From Linepithema humile (taxonomy: Eukaryota > Arthropoda > Insecta > Hymenoptera > Formicidae), in NCBI RefSeq assembly GCF_040581485.1, contig NC_090128.1, forward strand, positions 9,734,001 to 9,798,000: a stretch of 64,000 nt of DNA, written 5' to 3'. The position numbers and the translations under genes are program-made. Within the stretch, counting starts at the first letter, position 1; every line of letters begins with the position of its first letter. The notes under the pieces were generated by a model. It did not search any database. It saw only the letters and a list, made by a program, of their open reading frames with translations, and was not told the origin of the DNA. Positions 1 to 13,019 of the stretch are shown here, piece by piece.

Positions 1-79
1 CAGCAAAGGGCGGGGAAGGGGGAGAGGGGGGGGGGAGTGAAGAGAACGGAGGGAACGATCGGCCGAAACGATCGAAGAA

Positions 80-420
80 GGAACCGACCTGGCCCAATCG
101 TAAATCTTATTAGCCATGGTCGGCCCTCGAAACATTTCGTAATTGATTAGTCGGCGGGCGCGCAAGCGGCGGATATCTAAATTACACCCATCTGCCGGGT
201 CCAATCAAGCAATTATCCGTAATTTTATATCGGTCCGAATATTATATTGTATTGCGCCCACCCTTACGCCCACCGACTCTAATTCGCGGCGCCGGCTGTC
301 ATTACGTGTGCGCTAGCGACACACCGAGCGACGGAATTGCATCCCCGTGATTCTCCGGAGCGGGAACGAGACAGGCAAATAGAGTCGAGGTTCTGTTTCA
401 GACAATTTGTCCGTCGGAAC
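80..420. promoter_or_regulatory. Enhancer-like non-coding block
   Basis: Low-repeat DNA with spaced homeodomain-type cores (AATTGATTAG near 141, AATCAAGCAATTA near 202, CCGTAATTTTA near 218), an E-box-like CATCTG near 189, and GC-rich spacers. This mix is common in insect developmental enhancers. The call is based on texture only and depends on cross-species conservation. Confidence 0.2.
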
Positions 421-1900
421 AAAGAATGTATATACATTAATAATGGTATTATGTCCCTATTTAAAAAGGTCGCTTATAATGCCGGATAAATTGTAGATGG
501 GTAGATACGAAGATAATTTATTTTAAGAATCGTTTTTCCCTCGAGGACGGCGTTAATACAATGTTAAAATGATGGAAATCTTGTACACAGAATATTAATC
601 TCGCCGCAAAAATACGATTTAAAAATTGATAATTTTATTTCCGTAAAAGGAATTTTCGATAACAAAAAAAGTGTAATTTTTGATAACAAAAGTTATTTTA
701 AATTGTTCACGGTTTTCTCGGGAAAAAGAATTAAGATGTGAAATTGTTGTCTCATCTTATTGATGGCAAAGTCGACAACACGATCATTTCGGAAAAGTTC
801 GATTTTCCCGTTAAAATCCGGGCATATGGCGACGCGGTATCGGTAATTCGAACGCGAGTTAATTCCTGCACGGCCGTCGGCGCAGCCGTGTCCGCGGAGT
901 TTCATTTTCAGCTCCCGCATTATGTTGTTGGGCGGATGTAACGATTTAGGTAATTTTGCTAAATACATCGATTCGAGATAATTGGGAATTATTAATTCGC
1001 GGTATGCGCCCGCCGGTAACAGAAATAATTTCATTCCGACGCGCGGATCGCATCCGGCATACGCCGCGCGCTGCATCGCGCCGCGTAACGGAGGGAAATC
1101 ATGACGCAGGGTGGACCCGCTGCGCATTCTGCATCCCTTTTTCCTTGTTGTCGGCCTTGATTGATCGAATCGACCGCGTGATACGGCAGCTGGCAAAATG
1201 CGACCGAAGAGAGTTGCGTCTGTCGCTGCCGGTGTCATCGATACGTTTGATGAGATCAAATCAGGGACACAGTTCATGATTGAAATATCGAAACGCGTAC
1301 AGACGTTTCTTATTGCATATTTGAAATGGAAATAAAATCACTCGTGCGTTAATTAACAGTGATATTTTTTTCTGATTCATATCATCGTGCATCGTATATT
1401 CACGTTAAACGCGGTCATTTAAATCTACGATAATATTGTATCAATTTTTCATGGTAGACGAAAAACTAAAAATCGGAGAGCAACTTGCGAAGAGCTATAA
1501 GACTTTTTTTTTTTAATAAAAATAGGAATTCTTAAATAAAGTATAACGCGACGAAAAATTTATACCTTGTGTGTATAATTTTCATTGCATGCTGTTTTCA
1601 ACGAAACATCATCTTTTTCCTTCTTTCGCCTCTTCCTTAACTTTTGCTTTTTAGCCAGGCGGGCGCCGCGAATTCTCCGATGCGTTTATCACGGATCGAA
1701 GTTTCTTCGTAACGAAAGCACGATAATCGACGCTTCGGTTGCTTTCTTCCGACGGATCTCAATTAGAAAGCCGCCGCCCGAACGTCGATCGAGTACCACG
1801 GATTTTTCTTTCTGACCTACTATAGATCTTTCTTCCTTTTTCCTTTTTCTGTTCTATCGCCATCGTCTATCGCCTTTGTCCAATAACGAAAGGCGAACCG
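420..1900. other. Unassigned DNA
   Basis: AT-rich from 420 to 720, then a GC-rich island at 730-1280 that is open on both strands (194 codons on minus, two shorter frames on plus) without any recognisable motif. AT-rich again to 1600, then mixed. I see no gene. Confidence 0.5.
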
Positions 1901-1968
1901 ACTCACCAACGACGTTTCGACATAAATTCCGTTCGGATGCGTAATAAAAATTAAAGCGCGACCGGCAC

Positions 1969-1989
1969 AGAGAGAGAGAGAGAGAGAGA
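1969..1989. repeat. (AG)n microsatellite
   Basis: About ten uninterrupted AG units. Confidence 0.9.
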
Positions 1990-3526
1990 AGAAAGTAAAA
2001 AAGCGAGGCATTTATAACAAAAATGTCCAGTAAAAGCGAAGCTGGGCAATGCAGCTTATGGCTACGTCACGAGTTAATGAACATCCGGTACAAGTCGAAC
2101 CGAATCCTGTTCGCCTTTTTTTTCTCTCTGGACGAGCAAATATCCTATGGGAGGCAAATATGTCGAATCGTTCAGCCCAGGGCGATCGAAAAGAGACTCG
2201 ACGCCGATGCTCCGTTTCGAAGGAAAAAGTCCAAGTACTCGAAAAAAAGTCTGCAGACGAACCTTCGCCGATTGGCAGACGTGCGCTTCCGCCTCCGCAA
2301 TTTCAAATCCGCTGATTGATATCTCGCCGCGGGGATGGGACTCTTCGTTTCTCGGACTTTCGTTTCGCCGCCGATTAATTTTTGAATGACCGAAGGAAAT
2401 CCCGCATAAGCCAATTAATTCGGTAAGACGGCGAGGTGGGAAATATCAATCCGATCCTATTTCGAATGCGACTTCCCCGAATTGACATATTCGACGCAAG
2501 AAACAATGCGGATCATTGGTTCGCAGTTGCGCGCACGAGACGACGTTGTGTGGTTTTGATACACGCTCGCGTTTCGCATGATCGCTCGAGAAATCGAATT
2601 TCCGGGGGCAATCATGGGTTCGCGCGAAATTTAGTGACCCGGGCGGCTAATAAATTCTCGTCCGGTATATCGGGCCGAATTTTGAATCAATTGGCATCGA
2701 AAAAAAATAACAGCCCGGCCGCGCGCAATTCTCGCGAGCTCGATGACTTTTACGACGGGCGATTTTTTTTCCGCGGGAATATTCCGCGCGACGCCTATTC
2801 GTTAACAGCTGCGGCCGTCATCCCGTCGCGTTATTTGCAACAAATCGAACATGTTAGATGATTACGATTGTCACTCGCATAACAAGCGGTCGATAAGCTT
2901 GGCGTGATACCAAATGTAGGAAGGCATGGACAATTTTGTCGCGACAAACGAATTTTATTGAGATTTTTGTAATTCAATTGAGATAATCTGTGATTCGTGA
3001 CAGAATTGTACATATAATTTTATGTGCCGTGCAATGCATTTAAATAATCAGATTATACACACGTACAAAATATATATCGGTGATGATATGTATTTTGTAT
3101 ATGTATATTTGGATTCTTCAAATGCTTTCTATCACATGAAATTATAGACAGACTTCTATCTTAACTTCTATCGCGAATTATAGATCGTCCGACGCGGTAT
3201 TTGGACTCTAAAGCGGGAGTACATATTATTATTCAACGAAGCAGTTGCAGTTTATTCTATGATTACTCGCAACTTGTGCTACATGCATATTTCTTTATTT
3301 ATCCACATCAGTATGCATCTATTGCGCTCTAATGTTATTTTGCGTGCATTATCTCCGGAATTTATTACGGAAAATCAGACAAAAATAGATAACTCTTTTA
3401 TGTCACTTTATTTTATTTCGCTTTACTGACGAGAACCGTAAAACCTGCGTCATAAGACACGTCCGGTCTGCATGCGTCTCCCCTTTCGATCCCCTCCCGT
3501 CGAGAGTGCCTTTCCTCGGCATATAC

Positions 3527-3560
3527 TAATAATAATAATAATAACAATAATAGTAATAAC
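3527..3560. repeat. (TAA)n microsatellite
   Basis: AAT/TAA units with two interruptions (AAC and TAG) towards the right end. Confidence 0.88.
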
Positions 3561-3704
3561 GACAGAATGTTATTACGCGCAATAATTTTCGAGCACGTAA
3601 TCGTTAAGAAAGGACGCCCCGCGGTAACTGCGTCCATAATCGTTATCGTTACGGTTTACGTCGCTGCGCCGGTTCCTTCTTTCTCCTCTCTCTTTCTCTC
3701 TTTT

Positions 3705-3728
3705 TATCTACCTATCTATCTATCTATC
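3705..3728. repeat. (TATC)n microsatellite
   Basis: Five to six TATC units, one of them altered to TACC, preceded by a CT-rich tract. Confidence 0.88.
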
Positions 3729-5249
3729 GTTGTCTCCTGTTCGTATCCTTCCGCTCGGTCGCCCCACCTTCGCCCCATTAACCGGACCTCCTCCTGCGTT
3801 CTTTGATTTCATCTCGGAATCAAAAAGGAACGAATCCTGTAGCGGGTTTGCTCACCGTAAAACTTGCGAAACAAGAATCGCGCGCGAGGACATTTTAATA
3901 ACATACTCTATTTTATCATATATATCTTTCATTCCGATAATTATTCTTTTACAAGTGTACCATAAAATTATAGTGATTGGTATATTTTTTAGTAAGATTT
4001 TTGTACACTTAAAAATATCTGTGATTAAAAGACATGAATTATTTTCATTCAGAAAGTAAAACAGTGAGATGATAAAAGTCCAAGATTTGTTTCTAGGAAT
4101 TGAAGTATTCTTGTCATATTAGCTTTGCACGTCCGAAACGTCGTCGTTTTATTCCTAAGCGCAAGATCTTAGGTGTCTCAAAAAAGTGCAAGGCTTCCGC
4201 CGTTTTTCCTTTTTTTCAAGTCACCCCTGTCAGAGCGGAAGACGATTCCTGCTGATGCAACCGTGCGGGGGTGGTACACGTACTCGAGAGGGGGCATTAG
4301 TTTCAACGATTATTAGAGTTAGTTCTAGGCGAATGAGTTTCATAAATGCCCGGGGAAAACTCCGACCGTATACTTGTATTTATACGAGAGCATGAGGTAG
4401 AGAGAGAAAGAAAGGAATGGTCGGGAGAGGGTTCAGAGAAAGAGTGAGGCGAGGGAAGGGGAGAAAGCGACGGAGGCGAAGTATCCATCGTTCCGCTTCG
4501 TCCCCGGGGGTTGGGCGCTCTCCCTCCGCGCCCGTCCCCCCTGCGACCCCTCGCTCGCTCTCCTATTATTATTATTTTTTATCACAATATTTGCTTTTCC
4601 CACATTCTGTTTTATGTTAATGGCCGCTACCTGCTCCACCAGCCTCTCCCCCGTCCACCCGCCTCCGTTCCTCTCCGCCGGCCCCCCCATTCCACTGCCG
4701 ACGGCCGTCGCTTCGTATGCATGGCCTCGGGGAACTTTTAGCATTTTGTCTCGAATTTAAAAAGTTTTTCCGCCTCCCCCGCCCCGCTCCGTCCCGTCGC
4801 GCCCGTCCCGACCCCCGCCACGTCGCGCAACCCTAGTCGTCGTTACGTATCTCTTCCGTTTCGTTTCGCGCACGCCTACGCACGACCCGCGCTCGATTCT
4901 GTCCCGTAAACATAAGAGGGGAAAAAATATAAAGAGACGCGGAATGGAAGGAAAGCCGCCCTCCTCCCTTCCTCCCTCCCGCCCTTTTGCTCCGCGTTTC
5001 TCGCGTGAATTCACGACGCTTGGGGAAAAAATTTGCCGGTGAAAGCGCGATTGAGCAATCGGACGTACGGTTATACTTATTTTCGGTCCTCCCTCAGTCT
5101 CGATTCGCCAAGTTTTTTTTTCAGCTGATGGGAGAAAATGTGTGCGACTGTAAATTGTGAATTTTACGCTGTGACGAAAACTTTTGAGCACTTCAGTGCT
5201 GCACTCAAAATCCGACGGAATATCTTATTTAATTCGAAAAGAAAGATTT

Positions 5250-7820
5250 AAAGCGGTTGAAAATACAACGCGTGAACACTTTTTTTCATAATTTCCTGCC
5301 GCAAAAAGTTTCTCGGCTCTCCGAAATTTGTAACTTCTTTTCTCGTGTAAATGAGGAATAAAATATCCGTTTAACCTTTTTGTTTGACATAAACAAATCA
5401 TTGCGAAATTTATGGTACGAGAGTTCTTCCAAAGTTGAACGCGCGACCCTCGCGAAATACTTTGTGTTTTTCGACGGCAGAACTCGATGCCGTCGAGAGA
5501 GCAACATGAATTTTCGTTTCTTTCTTAATTTCAATTCGCGATTTTCTTCGGGAGCAGCGGCGAAGGGCGGGATGAGACCGAAATCTATAAGTTAAGAATT
5601 TTCTGAAGGGAAAAACTTTCGAATGGCATAGCGTTTGTATCCCACCCTCCGGGCCCACGAAGTTTTGTAATATATTACGCGTTTCTCCGGCTCGTCGCGG
5701 CTTTAACGGCGCGCGGAGCCCGGGAACAAATTGGAATTTTTACGTCTGAGAGTCGGTTGTGTACCCCGCCGGCGCGCGGCCATCCTGTATACGGCGATCG
5801 TTACGCTTCCGCGGGCTTCGAATCGGGTCGCACACATTTATTTCAATTTCATTTTATTGCCGTCTTCGAGTCGTGCTTTACATCGCGCCGCGGCCTCTAA
5901 ACAGACCACGACTTGCCACGGAAGGACGAAAGAGTGACGGCGACGAGAAGGATTATCTATTTAGTTTCTGCATTGAGTCGTAATCTTGCTTACTTTCTAT
6001 TAAAACAGATTGCTTAATCTCGGACAGAAGACGACAGGACGTAATTATACTATCTTATGAAATTTGTGCGACTAATTAGAAATTAATTTTCCTCCCATGC
6101 GCTCTGCTATATGTGACATTAATTATTGTAGCAAGAACCATTTGAAAATATCGATATTTAATTTTCGATGCCAAATGTGACTGAAAAATGACACAATTCT
6201 AAAATTAATTAATAATAAATTATAAATGATGGATTTTAAAGAGTCAAAAAATATGCACAGGGTAGAAATTTATTATCGTTTTAGATATTATATACAGAAT
6301 CTATTATTTTAAAATATACATGCTTTCGGGCGAGCGACGTGTTTGTTCTTTTTATGAACAGGAAAATAATATGATCCGCAAAAGATTAAATCGAAGACGG
6401 ATTCTTCCGAAATCATGGACAAGAATCGGCTTAAGTTTTCGACGTATACAAAAATTGCGCTTTTATGCGCTCGAGGTGGATCGATTCCCGGTCTGCCATC
6501 GGGCGTTTCGACAGAGGGATAACAAAAAAAGGGGCATCGGCAAAAAGGGGGAGGAAACAAAAAAAAAAAAGAGATCGAGCGAGCGAGCGAGCGAGCGAGA
6601 GGGAGAGAGAGAGAAAGAGAGTACGAAGGGATAAAAAGTAGAATAGAATTCCTCGTATGCCCGCTCCATAACTTTTGACGAGTTTCAGCGAGTCGAAACC
6701 GTGGCGAGATGTGGATATAATTTTATCCAGTTTTTTATTGCGGACATGTTGAACTGGTAAGGGCTTCGATAGCAGCAGCTGAATCGGAAATATTGCCCAT
6801 AAATATCGGAGATACCCACCCACGTGTGTAACTTCACGCACGTGCAGCGCGGGCGCGCTGCACGGACGTGCGTTTTCGCCTGTGTGCGCCCATGGCAAGG
6901 GGCAGGGGGGGGGGCGCCTCCTCGCGTCTATGTGTCGCGGTACGCACACACAGCCGCCGCTACCGCCGCGCGGAATCCACGCTCGCGTACCTGCAGATAG
7001 GCAGATTCGTATCGTCAATCGTGGATACCCTATATAGCGCCCTACGTCGCGTCCCGTATCTATTCCGCGGCGGCTCTATCATGAAATGGATTTTTTTTCA
7101 AAATCGCGAAAGCGTCTCCCTCACCCTCCGCGCCACCCTTTGGTCCCCGGCGCCCATCCGCCCGTCCCCCCCCCTCCCCTCTTCTCCCGTTCCGACCGCC
7201 GCCGCTGTCCTTTCCTGCTCGCCGCCGCCGCCATCGTCGACTCGTTGACTACAGTCGCACCGCCGGATAAAAATGTTTCGAATTCCTCGAATCGGCCGCG
7301 ATTAGTTTCTGTCTCGATTGTTTGAAACAGTGAGCGGCGGCGCGCGCGATATCGATACGCCGCTGATATAAAAGTTCTCTTACGCGGCGTTATTGCTCGC
7401 GGAGGCAGAGGGTGGAGGGGAGGGGAAGGCATGCCCGTGCACTTCGCCGCGTAGCGAAAAAAAAAAGACGTGCGTCAACGTTACCTCGACACACGAATGA
7501 TGTTGGAATCCGAGTAATTGGGACGTTCCGTAACATTTTACTTTTTTTTGTATTTTGTTATTTATCAAACGGCATGGGTTTTTTTTTAAGGCATTCGAAT
7601 TGAAAAGATCGCATGGCGTACACCTACTAAATACACGATATTGCTGTTGGAGAAGTCGTTGATTTTCTCAAATCGTGTCGAACTAGCGTCGCGGCTGCAA
7701 AAGTTAATGAAGAATGGCGGGCTTTACCGTCGCGCTTTGACCTTTGACTGGATTTACAGTTAACCCATCCTTCCCAATCAGAAATTACAATCATGCGTTT
7801 GCGACTCGCGCGACCCAACT
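5250..7820. other. Unassigned DNA
   Basis: Contains an AT-rich stretch (5950-6320), the GAGC/GA array, and a CG-rich stretch (6840-7250) with C runs. The 195-codon minus frame at 6431-7018 contains SLSLSLARSLARS encoded by the repeat and is not credible. Confidence 0.5.
6576..6621. repeat. (GAGC)n then (GA)n
   Basis: Six or so GAGC units (6576-6600) pass directly into a GA-rich purine tract. A poly-A run (6558-6570) precedes it. Confidence 0.88.
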
Positions 7821-8450
7821 AATTGCGCGTCATATATTTAAGTTGCGGCTAGATCAAATGCAAATTGCGGCATCCGGGTTTATACGTACTGCGAAATTAA
7901 TCGATAATATTTTTAATTGATTGGATCACTAATTACGGTCGCGTAATCGCCAGTCACAAATTCCGATTGCAGCGCGCGCGGCCGCTTCGCACTGTAATTA
8001 GATTATAAAAATTATTGGCGCGCCATTAGTCGAAATGTTTTTCGTAGTTCCGAGAATTATTTAGTTGAGCTTGGCATAATTTATGCGCAGGTTAATATTA
8101 TACATACAATGGCACTTCTGCCGATTAAATGCATATCGGGCAAATTTGACTCGCAGCTTTTTCCGGGATGTATTACAGGCTTCGGCGGTCGCCGATTTAT
8201 GCCATCACAAATCACATCGAAATTTAAGGAGATATATCGACAATATATGCATTAGGGATTCCCCTCTATTACACACGCGTGCCTACGAATTTATTGGCCA
8301 TAAGCGCGAATTAGCAATTAACTTGCACGCGGCACCGTTATCTCACGCATCAGCAATTAAAAAAATCTTGAGATGATGCTGCAACATTCAAGTTACATTT
8401 CATTATGGCACTTCATATTGCATCTCGCAATTATCGTGGCCACGCATGAA
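7820..8450. promoter_or_regulatory. Enhancer-like non-coding block with octamer
   Basis: About 630 bp without microsatellites, containing a POU octamer ATGCAAAT (7858-7865), TTAATCGATAAT, TTAATTGATTGG, CACTAATTACGG, TGTAATTAGATTA and further ATTA cores. Such clustering is typical of developmental enhancers. Open frames across it (for example 8083-8376) have no recognisable product. Confidence 0.28.
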
Positions 8451-9956
8451 GTTGCCTCATTAATTTCTCCGCGTACTTTTTCTCTCTTTGTCGAACACTG
8501 TGAGCATTATCAGCGGAAATCAACGCGGTAATTTCTATTATAGTATGACTTGAGAATAGAATTTGCTTTCTAATTTATACAAAACTAAATTGAATTGTCT
8601 GCGAGGTGAAAATTCTAAGTTGCATCAATCTTTACTCCATTTCTAATTCGTTTTCTTGGCATAAATGCAGCATCTATTACGTTTAATATATAATAGGAAT
8701 TTCTTTCAGATTAATATACTATTGATATTAATCAATAATATGATAATAATACAAATTTGTTAACTAATTGATAATTAAAATCCGAAAAAGATTGTTTAAA
8801 GCATGTTTTCTTGAAATAGCACGTCGCCTTTCATAGAACTGGATCGTGCCGCGTGTTGGCATCCGCTTCCGCTCTCGCCTCTGCTCGGGGCGCAGCTTAG
8901 CACGCGAAAAGCGACAAAGGACAGGGATGGCTCTTTCATTGGCCACGGTGGAGAACAGAAAATAAAAAGGAAAAAGGATGATAACGAGAATCGGAGGAGA
9001 GGTTATCGAGGAGGCAAAGAGCCTTCGCATTATTTCAAGTGCCGACCTTCGTTTTCTCACTTCCTTGTCTCCGCTCTTCGGATTCTTGTGCATTCTCTGC
9101 CTCTCAGCCCTCTTTTATCCTCGATTCGAGGACGCGCTCGTCGTTTTTTGGTGAAATGAATGGAGAGATTCGCGGATAGTTCGTCGTTGGGGGACAAACT
9201 GTTGAATGCCACGGGAAAAAAGAAAGCCGAGAATAGTCGGGGGAGGGAGGACTTCGCGAGGTGACGTGCGACTCGTGAAATGAGAACGGGACGACTTTTC
9301 GGCGAAAATCGCTGTCGCGCGTTCTAGAGATATCGCGAGTATTGCGAGGCGTTTGCCAGAAACGCCGACGATACGAAAAAGTGTCGAAATCTAAATACAG
9401 AGAACAAAAGAAAAAACAAATAATTTTTCTGGATCTTTCCTGAAAGTAAAATAAATAAAAATTTTACGATCTCGGAATGTTTTTATATTTAGCGTATTGA
9501 ATCTATTATTGAAAAAAAATTTTTGCCAAATATAAAATGAAACAAAAGTGTACAATTTCGGAAAATTCTGCATATTGAATCTTGTGTCAAATTAAAAACT
9601 AACAAAGCTAGAAATAATAAAAAAAAATTGCTAAAAATATTTTTGTCTTACTGTATTTGGCTAATTTTAACACTTTAAAAAATATAGCACACACAATTGT
9701 GCTGTAAATATCAAGCGCAATGCTCCATAATTTTTGCGATTTTGCGGAACAACGTGCGGGAGAGAGGACACCGTTGTGTGCTATTTTAAGCTTAAAGTTA
9801 TATTAGGTCATTGAGAGTTAATGCGGAATTGGACAGACCAGAGTTCTGTTATATCCCAGGTGATTTACTCAGCGATAATAATAATCGCGTGATGCACATC
9901 GTACGAAAATATTAGCCCTTTACCGGTAACGTAATAGAAATAGAACGGCCGGTTGT

Positions 9957-9973
9957 GTCGACGTAACGTCGAC
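9957..9973. other. Perfect 8-bp inverted repeat with 1-nt spacer
   Basis: GTCGACGT, A, ACGTCGAC. The very short spacer suits a dimeric binding site better than a hairpin. No factor is assigned. Confidence 0.5.
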
Positions 9974-10591
9974 AACAGATTCCAAGCCGCTCGGCGGCGG
10001 CAATCCTATTACGCCCGGTGCACGCAATAAAACCATCTAATAATAGCTATCATAGCAACAGTAGTACATCCACCGAACACGCGAATACATAACGCGCGTA
10101 ACGTAACGAAAATGCAGAAGGAGAAAGAAGAAAAGGAGCGCACTCGGTTAACGCGAGACTTCAGCTACCGCGGTTTCTCAGCCAATTACCGTCTTCTCTT
10201 CTGAGAATAAACGACGAGGGGGTTGAGGGGGAGGGGAGGGGGAAACAGCGCGAAGAAGAAGGAGAGAACGCGCGGGAAGAGCGCGAGGAAATCGCGAAAC
10301 GCTATTTGAATATCGCTCGAGCGCGGAATTCCGAGCGAGCGATACCGAGCGATGCCGCGCCTATTCACGATCGTCTCGCGGATTTCACGTTAATAAATTT
10401 TTGTTAACGACGTATACTTCCTCCGCGCAAACGAAACGCGGTCGGACGTGAAGCGGGGTGTGGTGGGGTACGGCGGGGGGTGGGGGGGCTATTCGCAGGG
10501 CACATTTTCTTGGGAGGGAACAATAACCCGAGAGATACGAAAACGATACATCATAACACCGCTCTTTCTCTCTCTTTTCCCCCTTCCCGTT

Positions 10592-10600
<9 letters not shown>

Positions 10601-10631
<31 letters not shown>
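10601..10631. repeat. (CT)n microsatellite
   Basis: Fifteen CT units directly after a C run at 10592-10601. Confidence 0.92.
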
Positions 10632-10634
<3 letters not shown>

Positions 10635-11527
10635 AAGTTTGCCTCTAATGCCCGGGGATGCTAAGTACGCCGGTTGGATGTGGGCGTGATTAATTACCGG
10701 CAAATAGGAGCCGACGTGGATTGATATATCGAGCGTTCTTGCAGCTTTCCCGCCGATTTACGGTCGCCTCTATGGGTTATGACAATGGGGAGAGGAAGTA
10801 GGGGGACACCGAGGGGGTTGGCTGTCGATGCGACGACCTGTCGATGCGAGCGAACGACACCACCTTCGTCATTGCCTGAGGAACGCTCGCGATGCCTAAC
10901 GGCACGCTGTTGTTTAGGCGAAGTTAACTCCTTAAACCCGTGTTAGTATCAAAAGCATTTAACCCTGTCTGTCAGCCGGTTCATTAGAGCCCGGATCTGC
11001 TCCCGAAAGCGTGCTTATATATCTAACCGAATCTAATAAAACACGATCAACTTTTATAACTGCGTAACATTCTGCATTATGTAATCCTGATTTTTGCACG
11101 AGAGATATATAACTACATTATGTAACGATGTTCTATAAACGCTAGATTTCTCATTATCTTTAAATTCGCTACATTATGCTTTATTTTCAACGGTAACTCT
11201 GTGCTCGCTAAATAGAAAATGTTACTGTTACATTTATCGCTTTATCGCAAATACTCCAATTATCATAAGAATTTTAATTATTACTCTAAGCTGCGTACTC
11301 CATATAACTAGATCTGTTATGTGGTAGAGATTAAATGTGCATCAGAGAATTAAAGGGAGGGCTCCGTGTTAAATTGCGATAACCTATTCCACGGGCTCGC
11401 ATGATACTCGATACCTTCGACGCTTAATTCCGAGACGGAGAGCTAAGAGAGATTAAAATCGCATTATGCCGCGACCATCGATGCGACGTGATCATCGTGA
11501 CTAGAGTACGGTTCTAGAAAAGCCAGC

Positions 11528-11549
11528 ATATATATATTTTATATATATT

Positions 11550-11591
<42 letters not shown>

Positions 11592-11592
11592 G
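11528..11592. repeat. (TA)n microsatellite
   Basis: Alternating TA with short TTT interruptions. The longest pure run is about 28 nt, ending near 11580. Confidence 0.92.
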
Positions 11593-12652
11593 CGCGCAAA
11601 TATAACGAGAAAAGAAAACGCCCGGCTCTCTATAGGAAATAATGATTGTTCGTTCTCCGCCCCGATCGCACGAAGGAAATGAGCGCCGTCGTTTTCTCGC
11701 CGTGGAATTCCCGGTCGATGTAGTCGGAATAATAATTAGTCAATTAATTAACGTACACATAATTATTAGCGAAGACGCGGGAAGCGGCGATAGAGCGAGA
11801 AAGACGGGGGTGGGAGAGAGAGGAGGATGGAAGTGCAGCTGCATCGGCATCGCGGCTGCCTATGCTGCCTCGTTCAGCTTCGTCTTCGATTAGGAATTAT
11901 TGAGGAAATTAATTGTGCGTGAAGTCTGCGAACCAACCCTTCTCCTTGCGACGCGCTTCATCCCCTCTCAGCGTCTGCTTTGCTTGTCGCGCGAACCTCT
12001 CCTCGGCTGCTCGAGTGTACGTCGTGAGAGAATAAATCCTTTTTTCTTTATTCCTTTATTTTCTATTAATCGCAATATTTTTTTTACTTGTTACGGATGT
12101 CATAGAGTGTCAGCATCGACTAATGCGCGCAGTTAAATACCAAAAATACAATATTTATACAAATATTTAGAATTGGCTCCAAATAAAACATGGTTATTTA
12201 TTTTGAATTTTTCCATTTTATTTTTCTCCGCGATCATAAAATAATTGCAATCGTAAAACAAAACTTAATATTTTCTTGCGATCGTCCGATTAATGCGACG
12301 GCGCGGCGATGGCTTAACAGTTGTGAAAGTATTCGGCAACGGCCATTGGAGGAACAACGTCGACGTTCCCGTCAACGCTATCGTTCTCAATCGCTCGTAA
12401 TAATATTACATTTAATTTGGATCGAATAAAAAAATAATACTTGACTGCTGTTTGTTTTTCGCTGCGCTGGAAATGTTTTTTCCCCAATTACGAGTGTACG
12501 ACTGTAAACATGAAATTTGGAATATTTTGATATACAATTAAACAATATTTGGGTTATGACCGATGTTTGAGGAAGTTTAGCGACAGAGCGCCGAGGAGGA
12601 GGGATTTTCGAATTTGGTTTGTGGCGGTGGCGGCGATTAGCGGACCGACCGA

Positions 12653-12668
12653 CCGACCGATCGGTCGG
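12653..12668. other. 16-bp perfect palindrome within a GACC repeat
   Basis: CCGACCGATCGGTCGG. The left arm continues as GACC units (12644-12660), so the palindrome may be a by-product of the tetranucleotide repeat meeting its complement. Confidence 0.5.
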
Positions 12669-12913
12669 GCGAGTTCCCGTCGGAATCATCGCAGCGTTGC
12701 GTTTTCATCGCGTAACTCTCTCTCGCGCGCGCGGAGGAGCACGACGAGAGATCGACGGATGGGCTTGCGCGGAACGAATTGCACCTGGATATGCGCGCGC
12801 CCGCGCCGCTCTGCTAATAATTGCACTCATCTATTTATATTAATTATCGGCGATTAGCAATACCAATTAATCGCATTATCGTGGGTGCTCGCTGGCGTTG
12901 CTGGACAAGCGCG

Positions 12914-13019
12914 CGAGAGAGGGAAAGAGAGAAAAGCAGAGAGAAATGGAGAAACGTCGAGAGGGACAGAGAGAGAGAGAGGGAGAGAGAGAGAGAATCG
13001 ATGAGAGAGGAGAGAGAGA
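12914..13019. repeat. Long (GA)-rich purine tract
   Basis: About 100 nt, nearly all purine on the + strand, built of GAGA runs broken by GGAAA, CGTCG and ATCGATG. Low-complexity RE-repeat frames across it are spurious. Confidence 0.88.

Larger units (their letters stand above)
1990..5250. other. Unassigned mixed-composition DNA
   Basis: Moderately GC-rich to 2870, AT-rich at 2990-3400 and 3890-4130, then pyrimidine-rich at 4500-4850. Several frames of 60-144 codons are present on both strands, all Arg/Ser/Pro-rich shadows. No RNA gene seen. Confidence 0.5.
8450..11520. other. Unassigned DNA
   Basis: AT-rich at 8520-8770 and 9390-9720, GC-rich at 9070-9370 and 10120-10450, with a G-rich strand at 10453-10500. 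Only short frames. No gene seen. Confidence 0.5.

Noticed and set aside
693..1277. 194-codon minus frame of fairly mixed composition
   Set aside because: Two plus frames overlap it, no family motif is visible, and no splice or promoter context supports it.
6431..7018. 195-codon minus frame
   Set aside because: Its centre is encoded by the GAGC/GA array; no domain is recognisable.
12815..12840. AATTGCACTC, matching the 5' end of miR-92
   Set aside because: The match stops after ten bases and the flanks do not fold into a precursor hairpin.
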